Source: an uncultured Gammaproteobacteria bacterium
GTDB lineage: Bacteria > Pseudomonadota > Gammaproteobacteria > GCA-2729495
Direction of reading: 5' to 3'
Assembly (NCBI GenBank): GCA_947258805.1
Contig: CAMYJV010000005.1
Span: 1,197-54,529 of the forward strand
DNA: 53,333 nt
Part shown: positions 1 through 8,564 of the stretch, piece by piece
Layout: every line of letters begins with the position of its first letter
Position numbering within the stretch: the first letter of the stretch is position 1
Translations under genes and position numbers: made by a program
Notes under the pieces: model-generated
Databases searched by the model: none
What the model was told of the DNA's origin: nothing
Seen by the model: only the letters and a program-made list of their open reading frames with translations

Positions 1-1725
1 GGCACGCCGAACGTGCTCACGCCCGGCCACATGTGCTACCTGCCTCGCGTGGCCATCTCCAAGGTGCTGGGCATGGACATCCCGATGGTGGATTACGACA
101 GCCGGCCGAAGTGCGTATTGAACTGGGGCAGCAACCACCTGGTTTCGAATCCCGACGAAAACAAGGGCATCAACCTGGCCCGGACCCTGCGCGACGGCGC
201 GAAATTGATCGTGGTTGACCCGCGGCGCACGCGGCTCGGCAAGCGCGCGGATCATTTTCTGCGGCTGCGCCCGGCCACCGACGTCGCGCTGGCAATGGGC
301 ATGATGCGGGTCATCGTGAAGGAAGATCTATACGACCACGAATTCGTCGACAACTACACGACGGGCTTCGACCAGTTCGTCCAGCGGCTGGAGAAATTCA
401 CGCCGGAGCGGGTAGAGGAGATCACCTGGGTTCCGAAGCAGCAGATGATCGAAGCGGCGCGGTTGTACGCGACCACCAAGCCCGCGGCGCTGCAGTGGGG
501 CGTTGGCGTCGAGCAGAACGTGAACTGCGTGGATGCGGACCGTGCCCTGATCTACCTGGTGGCCTTGACCGGAAACCTGGACGTGCCCGGCGGCAATGTC
601 ATCTTCGGCCTGCCGCCGGGCCTGCCGCGGGCGAAGTTCTCGCTGTTCGACCGTTTGCCGGACGAGCAGCGCGCCAAGATGCTCGGTGGTGACCGCTACA
701 AGCTCGGCGCGCTGATCAATCGCATTACGCCGCACGTGATCTGGGATGCCATCGAGACCGGCGAACCGTATCCCGTGCGCAGCCTCGTCGTGTTCGCCAG
801 CAATACGCTGACAGCCCGCGAAAACGCGGGGCGGGTCTACAAGGCGCTGCAAAAGCTCGACTTTTTCGTGACCGCAGACATCTTCCCCACCCCGACCACG
901 GAACTGGCCGACGTGGTGTTGCCGGCCGCCACCTGGTTTGAACACGACAACATTGCGGACTACTGGAAGGTGCACGGTTTTGTTTTCCCGCGCGTGCAGG
1001 TCGTGGAACCGGAAGGGGAGGCACGGGCCGATCACATCATTCTGAACGATCTTGGGCGCAAGCTTGGTTTCGAGGCGGACTTCTGGGAAGACTACGAGGA
1101 TTCTCTCGATTACATCCTGGAAGAGACGGGCCTTACCTGGCAGCAGTTCAAGGCCACGCCGTATCTGCGCACGCCGCCGGAGTTCCGGAAATACGAGCGC
1201 GACGGCTTCAATACAAAGTCCGGGAAACTGGATTTTTACATCCCGCAGTACGAGGAGTGGGGCTACGATCCGCTGCCGGACTTCGTCGAGCCGCCGGAAA
1301 GCCCGGCCCGCGAGCAGGCCTTCGTCGACCAGTACCCGCTGATCCTGATCACCGGTCACCGGATTTTCAATTTCTTCGGTTCGGAGCATCGCCAGGCGGG
1401 GGCGCTGCGGCGTACGCACCCGGACCCGCTCATCCAGATCCACCCGGAGACTGCCCGGCAATACGGGATCCAAGACGGGCAATGGGTCTATGTGGCCACA
1501 CCCAGGGGGCGGGTAAAACTGCGTGCGGAAATCACCGACGTCTTAGACCCACGGGTGGTCAGCGCCGAGTTCGGCTGGTGGTTTCCCGAACGTCACACGC
1601 CCGACTTTGGCTGGGAAGAGTCGAACATCAACATGATTACCGAAGACGGCCCGCCCCTCGACCCGGGCATGGGCGCCACCAACCTCAAGGGCCTGATGTG
1701 CAGCATCGAAGGCGTCCCGGCCTGA
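1..1725 (+). CDS. Molybdopterin oxidoreductase large subunit, 5'-truncated by window edge
   Basis: The reading frame is open from base 1 and ends at TGA 1723-1725, so this is the C-terminal 574 residues of a larger protein. It belongs to the DMSO-reductase (bis-MGD) family. Visible signs are the VVDPRRTRLG segment that binds one pterin, the TGNLDVPGGN segment, the LADVVLPAATWFEHD segment, and a C-terminal dinucleotide-binding domain with ITGHRIFNFFGSEHRQ and EFGWWFPE. The GWWFPE..ESNIN tail resembles the acetylene-hydratase-like/formate-dehydrogenase-like subgroup, as recalled from family alignments. The N-terminal Fe4S4 domain and the metal-ligand residue are outside the window, so substrate and metal (Mo or W) cannot be judged. 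It is followed after 97 bases by the mauE-like gene on the same strand; co-transcription is possible. Confidence 0.85.
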   Translation, partial: GTPNVLTPGHMCYLPRVAISKVLGMDIPMVDYDSRPKCVLNWGSNHLVSNPDENKGINLARTLRDGAKLIVVDPRRTRLGKRADHFLRLRPATDVALAMGMMRVIVKEDLYDHEFVDNYTTGFDQFVQRLEKFTPERVEEITWVPKQQMIEAARLYATTKPAALQWGVGVEQNVNCVDADRALIYLVALTGNLDVPGGNVIFGLPPGLPRAKFSLFDRLPDEQRAKMLGGDRYKLGALINRITPHVIWDAIETGEPYPVRSLVVFASNTLTARENAGRVYKALQKLDFFVTADIFPTPTTELADVVLPAATWFEHDNIADYWKVHGFVFPRVQVVEPEGEARADHIILNDLGRKLGFEADFWEDYEDSLDYILEETGLTWQQFKATPYLRTPPEFRKYERDGFNTKSGKLDFYIPQYEEWGYDPLPDFVEPPESPAREQAFVDQYPLILITGHRIFNFFGSEHRQAGALRRTHPDPLIQIHPETARQYGIQDGQWVYVATPRGRVKLRAEITDVLDPRVVSAEFGWWFPERHTPDFGWEESNINMITEDGPPLDPGMGATNLKGLMCSIEGVPA

Positions 1726-1822
1726 CCCGGGCCGGCCTCAGAGGTGGCCAGCCTGGCTCCGGTTGGTGCTGCCGTCGCGATGGTCGAATCCTTTCTGATA
1801 CTGTGACAACAGAGAAGAAGAG

Positions 1823-2377
1823 GTGAACGAGTTGTTCCACGATCCCGCTACCCTGCTGGTTTTGCGCCTCGCGCTGGCCCTGCTGTTTGCCACGGCCTGC
1901 GTGCACAAATTGCGGCAGTTCGCCGAGTTCCGGGACACCGTCACGGACTACGAGCTGGTGCCGCCCGCACTGGTGACACCCGCGGCGCTGCTGGTGATCG
2001 CCGTTGAACTGTTTGTGGTGGCGGCGCTGCTGGTCAGTGCGTGGGTGCCGGCAGGCAGTATTGTCGCGGCTGCCTTGCTCAGCTTGTACGCCGTGGCCAT
2101 CGGCATCAATCTCGCTCGCGGCCGCGACAGCATCGACTGCGGCTGCAGCGGTCCGGCCCTGCGTCAGCCCATCAGTGGGTGGCTGGTACTGCGCAACCTG
2201 CTGCTGGCCGGGGTGGCCTGGTGGGCAGGAGCAGCGGTGGCGGAGCGGGCTCTCGGCCCATGGGATTACGCGCTGACACTGGTCGCGCTGTGCGCACTGC
2301 TAAGCTTGTACCTGGCCACGGAGCAACTCCTGGCCAACGCGCCGCGCTTGAGACGGCTCAGTTCTGCCTATGATTGA
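1823..2377 (+). CDS. mauE: MauE-like membrane protein (amine dehydrogenase maturation)
   Basis: This 184-residue protein has about four hydrophobic segments (roughly residues 8-27, 50-75, 78-98 and 120-175) and belongs to the MauE/DoxX-like clan. The cytoplasmic-or-periplasmic loop motif DCGCSG (Cys106, Cys108) is typical of MauE. Known MauE acts with MauD in forming the many disulfides of the small subunit of quinoprotein amine dehydrogenases. The GTG start at 1823 is chosen because a purine-rich AGAAGAAGAG directly precedes it. The 3' end overlaps mauD by 8 bases. The pairing with a MauD-like protein supports the call; a generic thiol-redox membrane protein is the alternative. The matching light chain gene lies at 34060-34584. 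Confidence 0.8.
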   Translation: MNELFHDPATLLVLRLALALLFATACVHKLRQFAEFRDTVTDYELVPPALVTPAALLVIAVELFVVAALLVSAWVPAGSIVAAALLSLYAVAIGINLARGRDSIDCGCSGPALRQPISGWLVLRNLLLAGVAWWAGAAVAERALGPWDYALTLVALCALLSLYLATEQLLANAPRLRRLSSAYD

Positions 2378-2978
2378 AACCCTCGTCGCGTCGAACGTCT
2401 TGCTCTGGATGGTGGTCGTCGTCCTGTGCGTCGTCGTGCTCGCGCTGGTCCGCCAGGTTGGCGTGCTGCACGAGCGCCTCGGGCCGGTGGGTGCGCTGTC
2501 GCTGAGCCAGGGTCCCAAGGTGGGCGACGAAGTGCCGCGTTTCGACCTGACGGCCATCGACGGCCGTTACGTGCGCGTGGGCGGTGGCAACGACCAGGGT
2601 CGGAGCACGCTGCTGTTCTTCCTGAGTCCCACCTGCCCGGTGTGCAAGACGCTGCTGCCGGTGCTCAAGAGCAGTCGCCGCACGGAACGCAGCTGGCTGG
2701 ACGTGCTGCTGGTCAGTGACGGCGACCTGGACGAGCAGAAAGTCTTTGTGGCGGCCAACGACCTCTCGGAACTCACTTATATAGTGTCCGCCGACCTCGG
2801 CATCAGCCTGCGTATCGGCCGGTTGCCGTACGTCGTGTTGCTGGATGAACACGGCGTCATCCGCGCACAGGGGCTGGTGAACTCACGGGAGCACCTGGAA
2901 AGCGTGTTCGAAGCGAAGGAGCGCGGTGTGGCCTCGATCCAGCAGTACCTGGAGCAGCAGGGGGACAAGGTGGCATGA
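2370..2978 (+). CDS. mauD: MauD-like membrane-anchored thioredoxin-fold protein
   Basis: This 202-residue protein has one N-terminal membrane anchor (about residues 8-29) followed by a thioredoxin-like/AhpC-TSA domain. The redox motif is CPVC (Cys89, Cys92) in LLFFLSPTCPVCKTLLP, which matches the MauD pattern. The cis-proline region RLPYVVLLDEHG is also present. MauD is required for correct folding and disulfide formation of the amine dehydrogenase light chain in the periplasm (known of the family). It overlaps mauE by 8 bases upstream and the cytochrome gene by 4 bases downstream (ATGA), which suggests translational coupling. The inferred client is the Cys-rich light chain encoded at 34060-34584. 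Confidence 0.85.
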   Translation: MIETLVASNVLLWMVVVVLCVVVLALVRQVGVLHERLGPVGALSLSQGPKVGDEVPRFDLTAIDGRYVRVGGGNDQGRSTLLFFLSPTCPVCKTLLPVLKSSRRTERSWLDVLLVSDGDLDEQKVFVAANDLSELTYIVSADLGISLRIGRLPYVVLLDEHGVIRAQGLVNSREHLESVFEAKERGVASIQQYLEQQGDKVA

Positions 2979-3391
2979 AGCGTCAGCTTCTGGTCCTCGC
3001 CTGCCTGCTGTCGATCGGTGCCGCTGTTGCCGACGACCCGGCGCGTGAGGACTACATGCTGAACTGCCAGGGCTGTCATCTTGCGGACGCAACGGGCCGC
3101 GAGCCCTATGTCCCGAACATGGTGGACCAGCTGGGCCGCCTGGTCGCGGTGCCCGGCGGCCGTGCCTATCTCGTGCAGGTGCCGGGCACGTCGCATGCGC
3201 CGCTGTCCGATGCGGAAATCGCCGCGCTGCTGAACTGGATGGTGCGCGAGTTCAGTGCCGCCACTCTGCCTGCGGATTTCCGTCCGTATACGGAAGCCGA
3301 GGTGGCGGAATACCGGTCTAGCCAACCAATCGATATCATGGCGCGCCGGCGGAGCCTGGTAGTTGCGATGGGTAAAGAGCACGAGTCATGA
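2975..3391 (+). CDS. Single-heme periplasmic c-type cytochrome
   Basis: This 138-residue protein starts with a Sec signal peptide (MKRQLLVLACLLSIGAAVAD) and carries one heme-binding site CQGCH (Cys31, Cys34, His35). Met49 in EPYVPNM is a possible axial ligand. The motif LSDAEIAALLNWMV is the usual C-terminal helix of small cytochromes c. The gene overlaps mauD (ATGA) and the next aldehyde dehydrogenase (ATGA), so it is in the middle of a four-gene overlapping operon. From that context it is a candidate electron acceptor for the TTQ amine dehydrogenase, in the place where amicyanin or azurin serves in other bacteria. That role is inference. The last 40 residues are a hydrophilic extension beyond the cytochrome fold. 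Confidence 0.85.
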   Translation: MKRQLLVLACLLSIGAAVADDPAREDYMLNCQGCHLADATGREPYVPNMVDQLGRLVAVPGGRAYLVQVPGTSHAPLSDAEIAALLNWMVREFSAATLPADFRPYTEAEVAEYRSSQPIDIMARRRSLVVAMGKEHES

Positions 3392-4846
3392 ATATCAGCT
3401 TGAATGATGCAGACCTGCTGCGAACGCAGGCCTATATAGGCGGCAGCTGGGTCGATGCCGACGACGGCTCGACACTGGCAGTGACGAATCCGGCGAACGG
3501 TGCAGTCATCGCGGAAGTCGCAAAATGCGGCCAGGCAGAAACCCGCCGCGCGATCGAGACCGCGAGGGCTGCGCAGGTGGAGTGGCGGCAGAAATCCGCG
3601 AAGGAGCGCGCCGCGCTGTTGCGCGCGTGGTTCAACCTGATGATGGCTAGCCAGGAAGACCTGGCGCAGATCCTGACGGCCGAGCAGGGCAAGCCGCTGG
3701 CGGAAGCCCGGGGCGAAATTGCCTACGGCGCGAACTACATCGAGTGGTTCGCCGAAGAGGCCAAGCGCATCTACGGCGACACGATCCCGCAGCCGGCCAA
3801 CGACAAGCGGCTGTTGGTCATCAAGCAGCCGGTGGGCGTAGTGGCCTGCATCACGCCGTGGAATTTTCCGAACGCGATGCTGACCCGCAAGATCGCCCCA
3901 GCCCTGGCGGCCGGGTGCACGGTGGTCTGCAAACCCGCCAACGCGACACCGCTGTCGGCCTACGCTTTCACTTGCTGACCGTGCCGGTATTCCCCCCGGC
4001 GTGATCAACATCGTCACCGGCAAAACGAGGGAGATTGGCGCGGAGCTCACTTCTAACCCCACCGTGCGCAAGCTGACTTTCACCGGTTCCACCGAGGTGG
4101 GCAAGCAGCTGATGGCCGAGTGTGCCGGCACGGTGAAGCGCACGTCCATGGAGCTCGGCGGCAACGCGCCGTTCATCGTCTTCGACGATGCGGACCTGGA
4201 TGCCGCCGTGACGGGGGCGATGGTTTCCAAGTTTCGCAACGCCGGGCAGACTTGCGTGTGCGCGAATCGCATCCTGGTGCAGGACGGCGTGCACGAGGCC
4301 TTCACCGCGAAGTTGATGGCCGCGGTGGCCGGGTTGAAGATCGGCGACGGTGCGGAAGAAGGCGTGACCATTGGTCCGCTGATCGACGAGGGAGCGGCGA
4401 ACGACGTGCTGGCTTTTGTCGAGGATGCGGTCTCGCAGGGCGCGCGCGTGGCCTGCGGCGGCGGCCGTGCGGACCTCGGTGCCACTTTCGTGCAGCCGAC
4501 CGTGCTGACCGGCGCGCAGCCGAACATGCGGGTTTTCCGCGAAGAGATCTTCGGGCCGATTGCGCCGCTGTTCAGTTTTAGTACGGAGGAAGAGGCCATT
4601 GCCATGGCCAACGATACCAATGTCGGGCTGGCGGCCTACTTTTACGCGCGCGACATCGGCCGCATCTGGCGGGTCAGCGAGGCGCTGGAATACGGTATCG
4701 TCGGTATCAATGAGGGCCTCGTGTCGAACGAGATGGCGCCCTTCGGCGGCGTGAAGGAGTCCGGCCAGGGCCGCGAGGGCTCGAAGTACGGCCTGGACGA
4801 TTATCTCGAGATCAAGTACCTGTGCATGGGCGGCATTGACCGCTAG
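3388..4846 (+). pseudogene. gabD: Succinate-semialdehyde-type aldehyde dehydrogenase, frame disrupted
   Basis: Two adjacent frames together encode one GabD-like aldehyde dehydrogenase of normal length. The first part (3388-3978) carries the N-terminal NAD domain up to CKPANATPLSAYAF and stops at TGA 3976-3978. The second part resumes one frame over at about 3971 (LADRAGIPPGVINIVTG) and continues to TAG 4844-4846. It contains ELGGNAP with the general-base Glu and AGQTCVCANR with the nucleophilic Cys. Compared with the GabD consensus about two residues are missing at the junction, consistent with loss of five bases or a similar small indel. All catalytic residues survive, so a sequencing error is a real alternative to gene decay. 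The start overlaps the cytochrome gene by 4 bases; the stop is directly followed by a 28-base-arm inverted repeat. Confidence 0.85.
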
Positions 4847-4936
4847 AAATTTCCGGGGACAGTTTGCCTATTTCGCACTGACTAAGCCCGGCTGCAAGGA
4901 TGGACAAAGAAATAGGTAAACTGTCCCCGGAAATTT
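4847..4936. repeat. Long inverted repeat, family A, copy 1
   Basis: Two 28-base arms (4847-4874 and 4909-4936) match at 27 of 28 positions and flank a 34-base loop. The core of each arm is GGGGACAGTTTRCCTATTTC. The element fills the whole gap between the convergent gabD-like gene, whose TAG ends at 4846, and gabT, whose TAA stop (4935-4937) is formed inside the right arm. As RNA it would fold into a very long stem on either strand and so could act as a bidirectional terminator, although no U-run follows. Related copies lie at 16626-16707 and 20550-20628. The core resembles REP-type dispersed palindromes mobilised by RAYT transposases (from memory). No such gene is in the window. Confidence 0.9.
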
Positions 4937-6218
4937 AGCCGCTCACGCGCGCCAGCACGTCTTTCAGCACGCCCAGCGCTTCATCCAGCAGCGCGTCGCT
5001 GATCACCAGCGGCGGCAGCAGGCGCACCACGTTGCCGCGCACCCCGCAGGTCAGCAGGATCAGCCCGGCTTTTGCGCCCTCGACGACTATCGCGCGCGTC
5101 AGTTCGGGGTCAGGCTGATTCGCGTCGCCGTCATGCACGAACTCCAGCGCCACCATCGCGCCCATGACCCGCACGTCACCGAGACAGGGATAGGCAGCCT
5201 GGCAGTCGTCGGCCCACTCGCGTATCCGTGCGCCGATCTGCGCGGCGCGGCCCACGAGATCTTCTTGCTCGATCACTTCCAGCACCGCGAGCCCGGCGGC
5301 ACAGGCCACGGGTGAACCGCCGTAGGTGCCGCCGAGGCCGCCGGGGGCCGGCGCATCCATGATGTCTGCCTTGCCGATGACACCTGCCAGCGGGAAACCG
5401 CCCGCGAGGCTCTTGGCCACGCACATCAGGTCCGGTTCCACGCCCGCATGTTCAATAGCAAACAGCTTGCCCGTGCGCGCGAAGCCTGTCTGCACCTCGT
5501 CGGCAATCATTACGATGCCCTTGTCGTCGCAAATTTTGCGCAGGGTCTGCAAGAATTCCGGCGAGGCCGGGTAGAAGCCGCCTTCGCCCTGCACCGGCTC
5601 GATGATCATCGCCGCCACGCGCTCGGCTTCGATGTCGGCGCGGAACAGGGCATCCAGCGAGGCGAGGGAATCCTGCTCGGTGACGCCGTGGTAGGGAATC
5701 GGGAACGGCAGGTGGTGCACGTCACCCGGGAACGGGCCGAAGCCGCTCTTGTACGGCGCCACCTTGCCCGTCAGCGCCAGGGCCATCATTGTGCGGCCGT
5801 GAAAGCCGCCGGTGAAGGCAATCACGCCGGGCCGGCCGGTGTGGGCCCGGGCGATCTTCACCGCATTTTCCACGGCCTCGGCACCGGTGGTCAGGAAGAT
5901 GGTTTTCTTCGGTGTGTTGCCCGGGGCCAGCTGGTTCAGCTGGTCGGCCAGGCGCAGGTAGACCTCGTAAGCGGTAACCTGGAAGCAGGTGTGCGAAAAG
6001 TTCTGCAGCTGCGATTCCACCGCGGCGATCACGTGCGGATGGTTGTGGCCGGTGTTCACCACGGCGATGCCGGCGGCCAGGTCGATGTAACGCCGGCCCT
6101 CTACGTCCCAGATTTCGGCGCCCTGGGCCCGGCCCGAAAATATCGCCGGGTGCATCGTGCCGACACCGCGCGGCACGGCGGCCTGGCGCAGCTCAAGCAG
6201 TTCCTGGTTCGTGGTCAT
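4935..6218 (-). CDS. gabT: 4-aminobutyrate aminotransferase-like class III PLP enzyme
   Basis: This 427-residue protein has the full length and motifs of GabT. They include TTGAEAVENAVKIAR near residue 110, the PLP-contacting IADEVQTGFARTG with Asp240, and the Schiff-base lysine Lys269 in CVAKSLAGGFPL. It would transfer the amino group of GABA, or a related omega-amino acid, to 2-oxoglutarate, giving a semialdehyde for a GabD-type dehydrogenase. The convergent neighbour is exactly such a dehydrogenase, but with a broken frame. On its own strand it follows the HpaD-like dioxygenase by 55 bases. The stop codon lies inside the family A inverted repeat, so the last codons border that element. Other omega-aminotransferase substrates are possible. 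Confidence 0.9.
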   Translation of the reverse strand: MTTNQELLELRQAAVPRGVGTMHPAIFSGRAQGAEIWDVEGRRYIDLAAGIAVVNTGHNHPHVIAAVESQLQNFSHTCFQVTAYEVYLRLADQLNQLAPGNTPKKTIFLTTGAEAVENAVKIARAHTGRPGVIAFTGGFHGRTMMALALTGKVAPYKSGFGPFPGDVHHLPFPIPYHGVTEQDSLASLDALFRADIEAERVAAMIIEPVQGEGGFYPASPEFLQTLRKICDDKGIVMIADEVQTGFARTGKLFAIEHAGVEPDLMCVAKSLAGGFPLAGVIGKADIMDAPAPGGLGGTYGGSPVACAAGLAVLEVIEQEDLVGRAAQIGARIREWADDCQAAYPCLGDVRVMGAMVALEFVHDGDANQPDPELTRAIVVEGAKAGLILLTCGVRGNVVRLLPPLVISDALLDEALGVLKDVLARVSG

Positions 6219-6273
6219 GACTGCAATTTCTCCGTCGATGGCCGCGGTCGTCGGCGTCCGGCGCCGCGCGCAC

Positions 6274-7152
6274 TCAGCTTGCCCAGCCCGCGGCCGGGCG
6301 ATCGAACCAGATGTGCACCTGCCCGGTCCCGGTGGCGTTCTGGTACTCGCTGAAGCGCCGGCCCGGCACCTGGCAGTTCTCGCCGCCCAGGGCGCCGGCC
6401 ATCATCAGGTAGTGGCCGAAGAAGCCTTCCGGGCGGTATTGCCGAAAGTCGTCCATCGTGTCGATGACCTGGTCGTGCCGCCCCGCCTCGAGCCATGCGA
6501 TGCGCGCCTCATCGGCGGCCCGTGCCTCCGGCGTGCGAATGTGGATCGGGTCGCAGGACTCGTGCTCCGGCAGCTCGGGCAACGGCCAGAAGGTGTGGGA
6601 CAGGCCGCCGGTGCCGTACAAAACCGCGCGGCAATCGCTGCCGGCAATGGCGCGGGCCACCGACGCGCCCACGCTCAGGAACTGCCAGTCCACCCCCGTC
6701 TGGCAGACGCCGATGCTGATCCAGCGCTCGCCCGGCGCCTGCAGGTAGTGGGCGAGATTCACGGTGGGGTAGTGGATCGGCAGGCAGGGATCGTCGATGG
6801 CCGTGCTGCGCACGCCGTCTTCGCTGGCATATTCGGCGATGCGCTGCGCGAGCTCGGGGTCGCCGGGCAGGTCGTAGGGTACCTGCGACATGCCCCGCGG
6901 CAACTCTTCTGAGGTGTACTTGCCGGTGCGCCGCTCGTGGGACGTGATGATGAACTCCACCGTCGTGAACCAGTGCGTGTCGAAGACGATCACGGTGTCG
7001 GGCTTCAGTTCGTCCAGCACCTCGGTGCGCAGGCGCTTGAATCCGGGCACCAGGGAATTCTCTTTGCCGTCGTTCAGCGCCAGCCGTTCGGGCTTCGGCA
7101 ACATGATCGTGGGCTCATGGGCAATCACGCCCGCGCCGACTATCTCGCCCAT
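6274..7152 (-). CDS. LigB-superfamily extradiol dioxygenase, homoprotocatechuate 2,3-dioxygenase (HpaD)-like
   Basis: This 292-residue protein matches the class III (LigB-type) extradiol ring-cleavage dioxygenases and most resembles E. coli HpaD by shared FDTHWF, the EELP segment and the C-terminal GTGQV motif. His12 (VIAHEP) and His60 (FDTHW) are the expected iron ligands, and His186 (GGLSHTFW) is the expected active-site acid/base. HpaD opens the ring of 3,4-dihydroxyphenylacetate. That product would arise from aromatic alkylamines such as tyramine or dopamine after oxidation and hydroxylation. The start is preceded by GGAGG (rc at about 7160). The gene is divergent from the P450 gene, with a shared control region, and is followed by gabT. 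The exact substrate is not proven. Confidence 0.8.
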   Translation of the reverse strand: MGEIVGAGVIAHEPTIMLPKPERLALNDGKENSLVPGFKRLRTEVLDELKPDTVIVFDTHWFTTVEFIITSHERRTGKYTSEELPRGMSQVPYDLPGDPELAQRIAEYASEDGVRSTAIDDPCLPIHYPTVNLAHYLQAPGERWISIGVCQTGVDWQFLSVGASVARAIAGSDCRAVLYGTGGLSHTFWPLPELPEHESCDPIHIRTPEARAADEARIAWLEAGRHDQVIDTMDDFRQYRPEGFFGHYLMMAGALGGENCQVPGRRFSEYQNATGTGQVHIWFDRPAAGWAS

Positions 7153-7307
7153 CTGCGACCTCCACTATTTGATGTTCGGGTTGCAACCCGGCTTGCAAAA
7201 TGCGGCCGGGGTGGTAAAAATCGTTTGGGTCCAAATCAAATTATCATGGGTCCCCCGTGGCGCGCAATCTCTGCCGCGCCGGGCGGCGACCCGCAGGGGG
7301 ATTGACG
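7153..7307. promoter_or_regulatory. Divergent control region between dioxygenase and P450 operons
   Basis: The 155-base gap between divergent genes contains a perfect 12-base palindrome GGGTTGCAACCC (7178-7189). It also contains a plausible sigma-70 promoter for the plus strand: TTGCAA 7193-7198, 17-base spacer, AAAAAT 7216-7221. Just after it is the near-palindrome TTTGG-GT-CCAAA (7224-7235). The sequence CGTTTGGGTCCAAATC (7222-7237) resembles, in 11 of 16 positions, the reverse complement of a palindrome in front of the MarR-containing operon at 24815-24830. It could therefore be a second site of the same regulator. These are visual matches only. Confidence 0.4.
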
Positions 7308-8552
7308 ATGAGCCAGGCAGACTACGCCGACCTGACCTCCCACGACGCCTTCGTGAACGGAGTGCCTCACGACACCTTCACGGCGCTGCGCCGCGAAGAC
7401 CCGGTGTCCTGGTGGGACGAAGAAGACGGCAAGGGTTGCTGGTCCATCACCCGCTACCAGGACATCTTCGACATCAACAAGGACTACAAAACCTTCTCAT
7501 CGGCCCAGGGCGTGCGCCTGGAGGAGATGGACGAGGAGGAGGCCGAGGCCCGGCGCAGCATGTTGGAGACCGATCCACCCGAGCACACCCGGCTGCGGCA
7601 CCTGGTGGGGCGCAGTTTCGGGCCGCAGGTGGTGGCCACTTACGAGGAGGCGATTCGCGGTATCGCCGTGAACCTGCTGGACCACGCCGCGTCCCACGAC
7701 GAGTTCGACTTCGTACAGAGCGTGTCCCGGCCGCTGCCCATGCGCATGCTCGGCCGCCTGCTCGGCGTGCCGGACAGCGACGGCCAGATGCTGGTGGAAC
7801 TCGGCGACATGATGATCGCGAACACGGACGAGGACTTCACGGACCACGTCGTCGACCAGGTCGACACCGAGGAATGGCGGCTCCTGCCTTTCCGCTCGCC
7901 GGCGGCGCTGAAGGTGTTCGAGTACGCGGAAGAGGCCGCCCACGAGCGCCGCGAGCACCCCACCGAAGACCTTATCAATCTGTTGCTATCGCCGGATCGC
8001 AAGGGTGAGCGGCTGAGCGAACTGGAGTTTAAGAATTTCTTCGCCCTGATGGTATCGGCGGGTAACGACACGACGCGGTACACGATGACTTACGCGATCA
8101 AGGAACTCATCGATCGGCCCGAACTGCTGGATGAATTGCGCGAACTGGACGATGCAGGGTGGAAGCTCGCGGTGGAGGAGTTCCTGCGCTGGGGGTCGGT
8201 GACCATGCATTTTCGCCGCACCGCTGTCCGTGACGTGGAAGTGCAGGGCAAACAGATCAAGGCGGGTGACAAGCTGCTGCTGTGGTTCGTGTCGGGCAAC
8301 CGGGACGAGGACAAGTTCGATTCGCCCTTCGACCTGAATATCCGCCGCGATCCCAATCCGCACATGACTTTCGGCAAGGGCGGTCCCCACGCGTGCCTGG
8401 GCATGTGGCTGGCACGGATGGAGGTCAAGGTCATGCTGCAGGAGTTCGTGAAGCGGGCGGCCACGGTGGAGCAGACCGAGCCGCACGCCTATTTGCGCTC
8501 GAACTTCATCAGCGGCATCAAACGGCTGCCGATTTCCGTGGAGTGGCGTTAA
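7308..8552 (+). CDS. Cytochrome P450 (first copy)
   Basis: This 414-residue bacterial class I P450 has all expected signatures. They are PPEHTRLRHLVGRSF in the C-helix, SAGNDTTR in the I-helix (acid-alcohol pair near residues 254-255), ExxR (Glu291-Arg294 in EEFLR) and the heme loop FGKGGPHACLG with Cys363 as thiolate ligand. It needs separate ferredoxin and reductase partners, none of which is next to it. The ATG at 7308 is preferred over an upstream in-frame ATG at 7257, because AGGGGGA lies just before it and family members begin near this point. It heads a plus-strand operon; the next gene follows after 12 bases. The sequence does not reveal its substrate; oxidative N-dealkylation or hydroxylation would fit the amine context. 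Confidence 0.93.
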   Translation: MSQADYADLTSHDAFVNGVPHDTFTALRREDPVSWWDEEDGKGCWSITRYQDIFDINKDYKTFSSAQGVRLEEMDEEEAEARRSMLETDPPEHTRLRHLVGRSFGPQVVATYEEAIRGIAVNLLDHAASHDEFDFVQSVSRPLPMRMLGRLLGVPDSDGQMLVELGDMMIANTDEDFTDHVVDQVDTEEWRLLPFRSPAALKVFEYAEEAAHERREHPTEDLINLLLSPDRKGERLSELEFKNFFALMVSAGNDTTRYTMTYAIKELIDRPELLDELRELDDAGWKLAVEEFLRWGSVTMHFRRTAVRDVEVQGKQIKAGDKLLLWFVSGNRDEDKFDSPFDLNIRRDPNPHMTFGKGGPHACLGMWLARMEVKVMLQEFVKRAATVEQTEPHAYLRSNFISGIKRLPISVEWR

Positions 8553-8564
8553 GCTCTGGCCGTA

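Noticed and set aside
328..1482. Long minus-strand open frame inside the molybdopterin oxidoreductase gene
   Set aside because: It is an antisense shadow common in GC-rich coding DNA; the plus-strand protein is clearly conserved.
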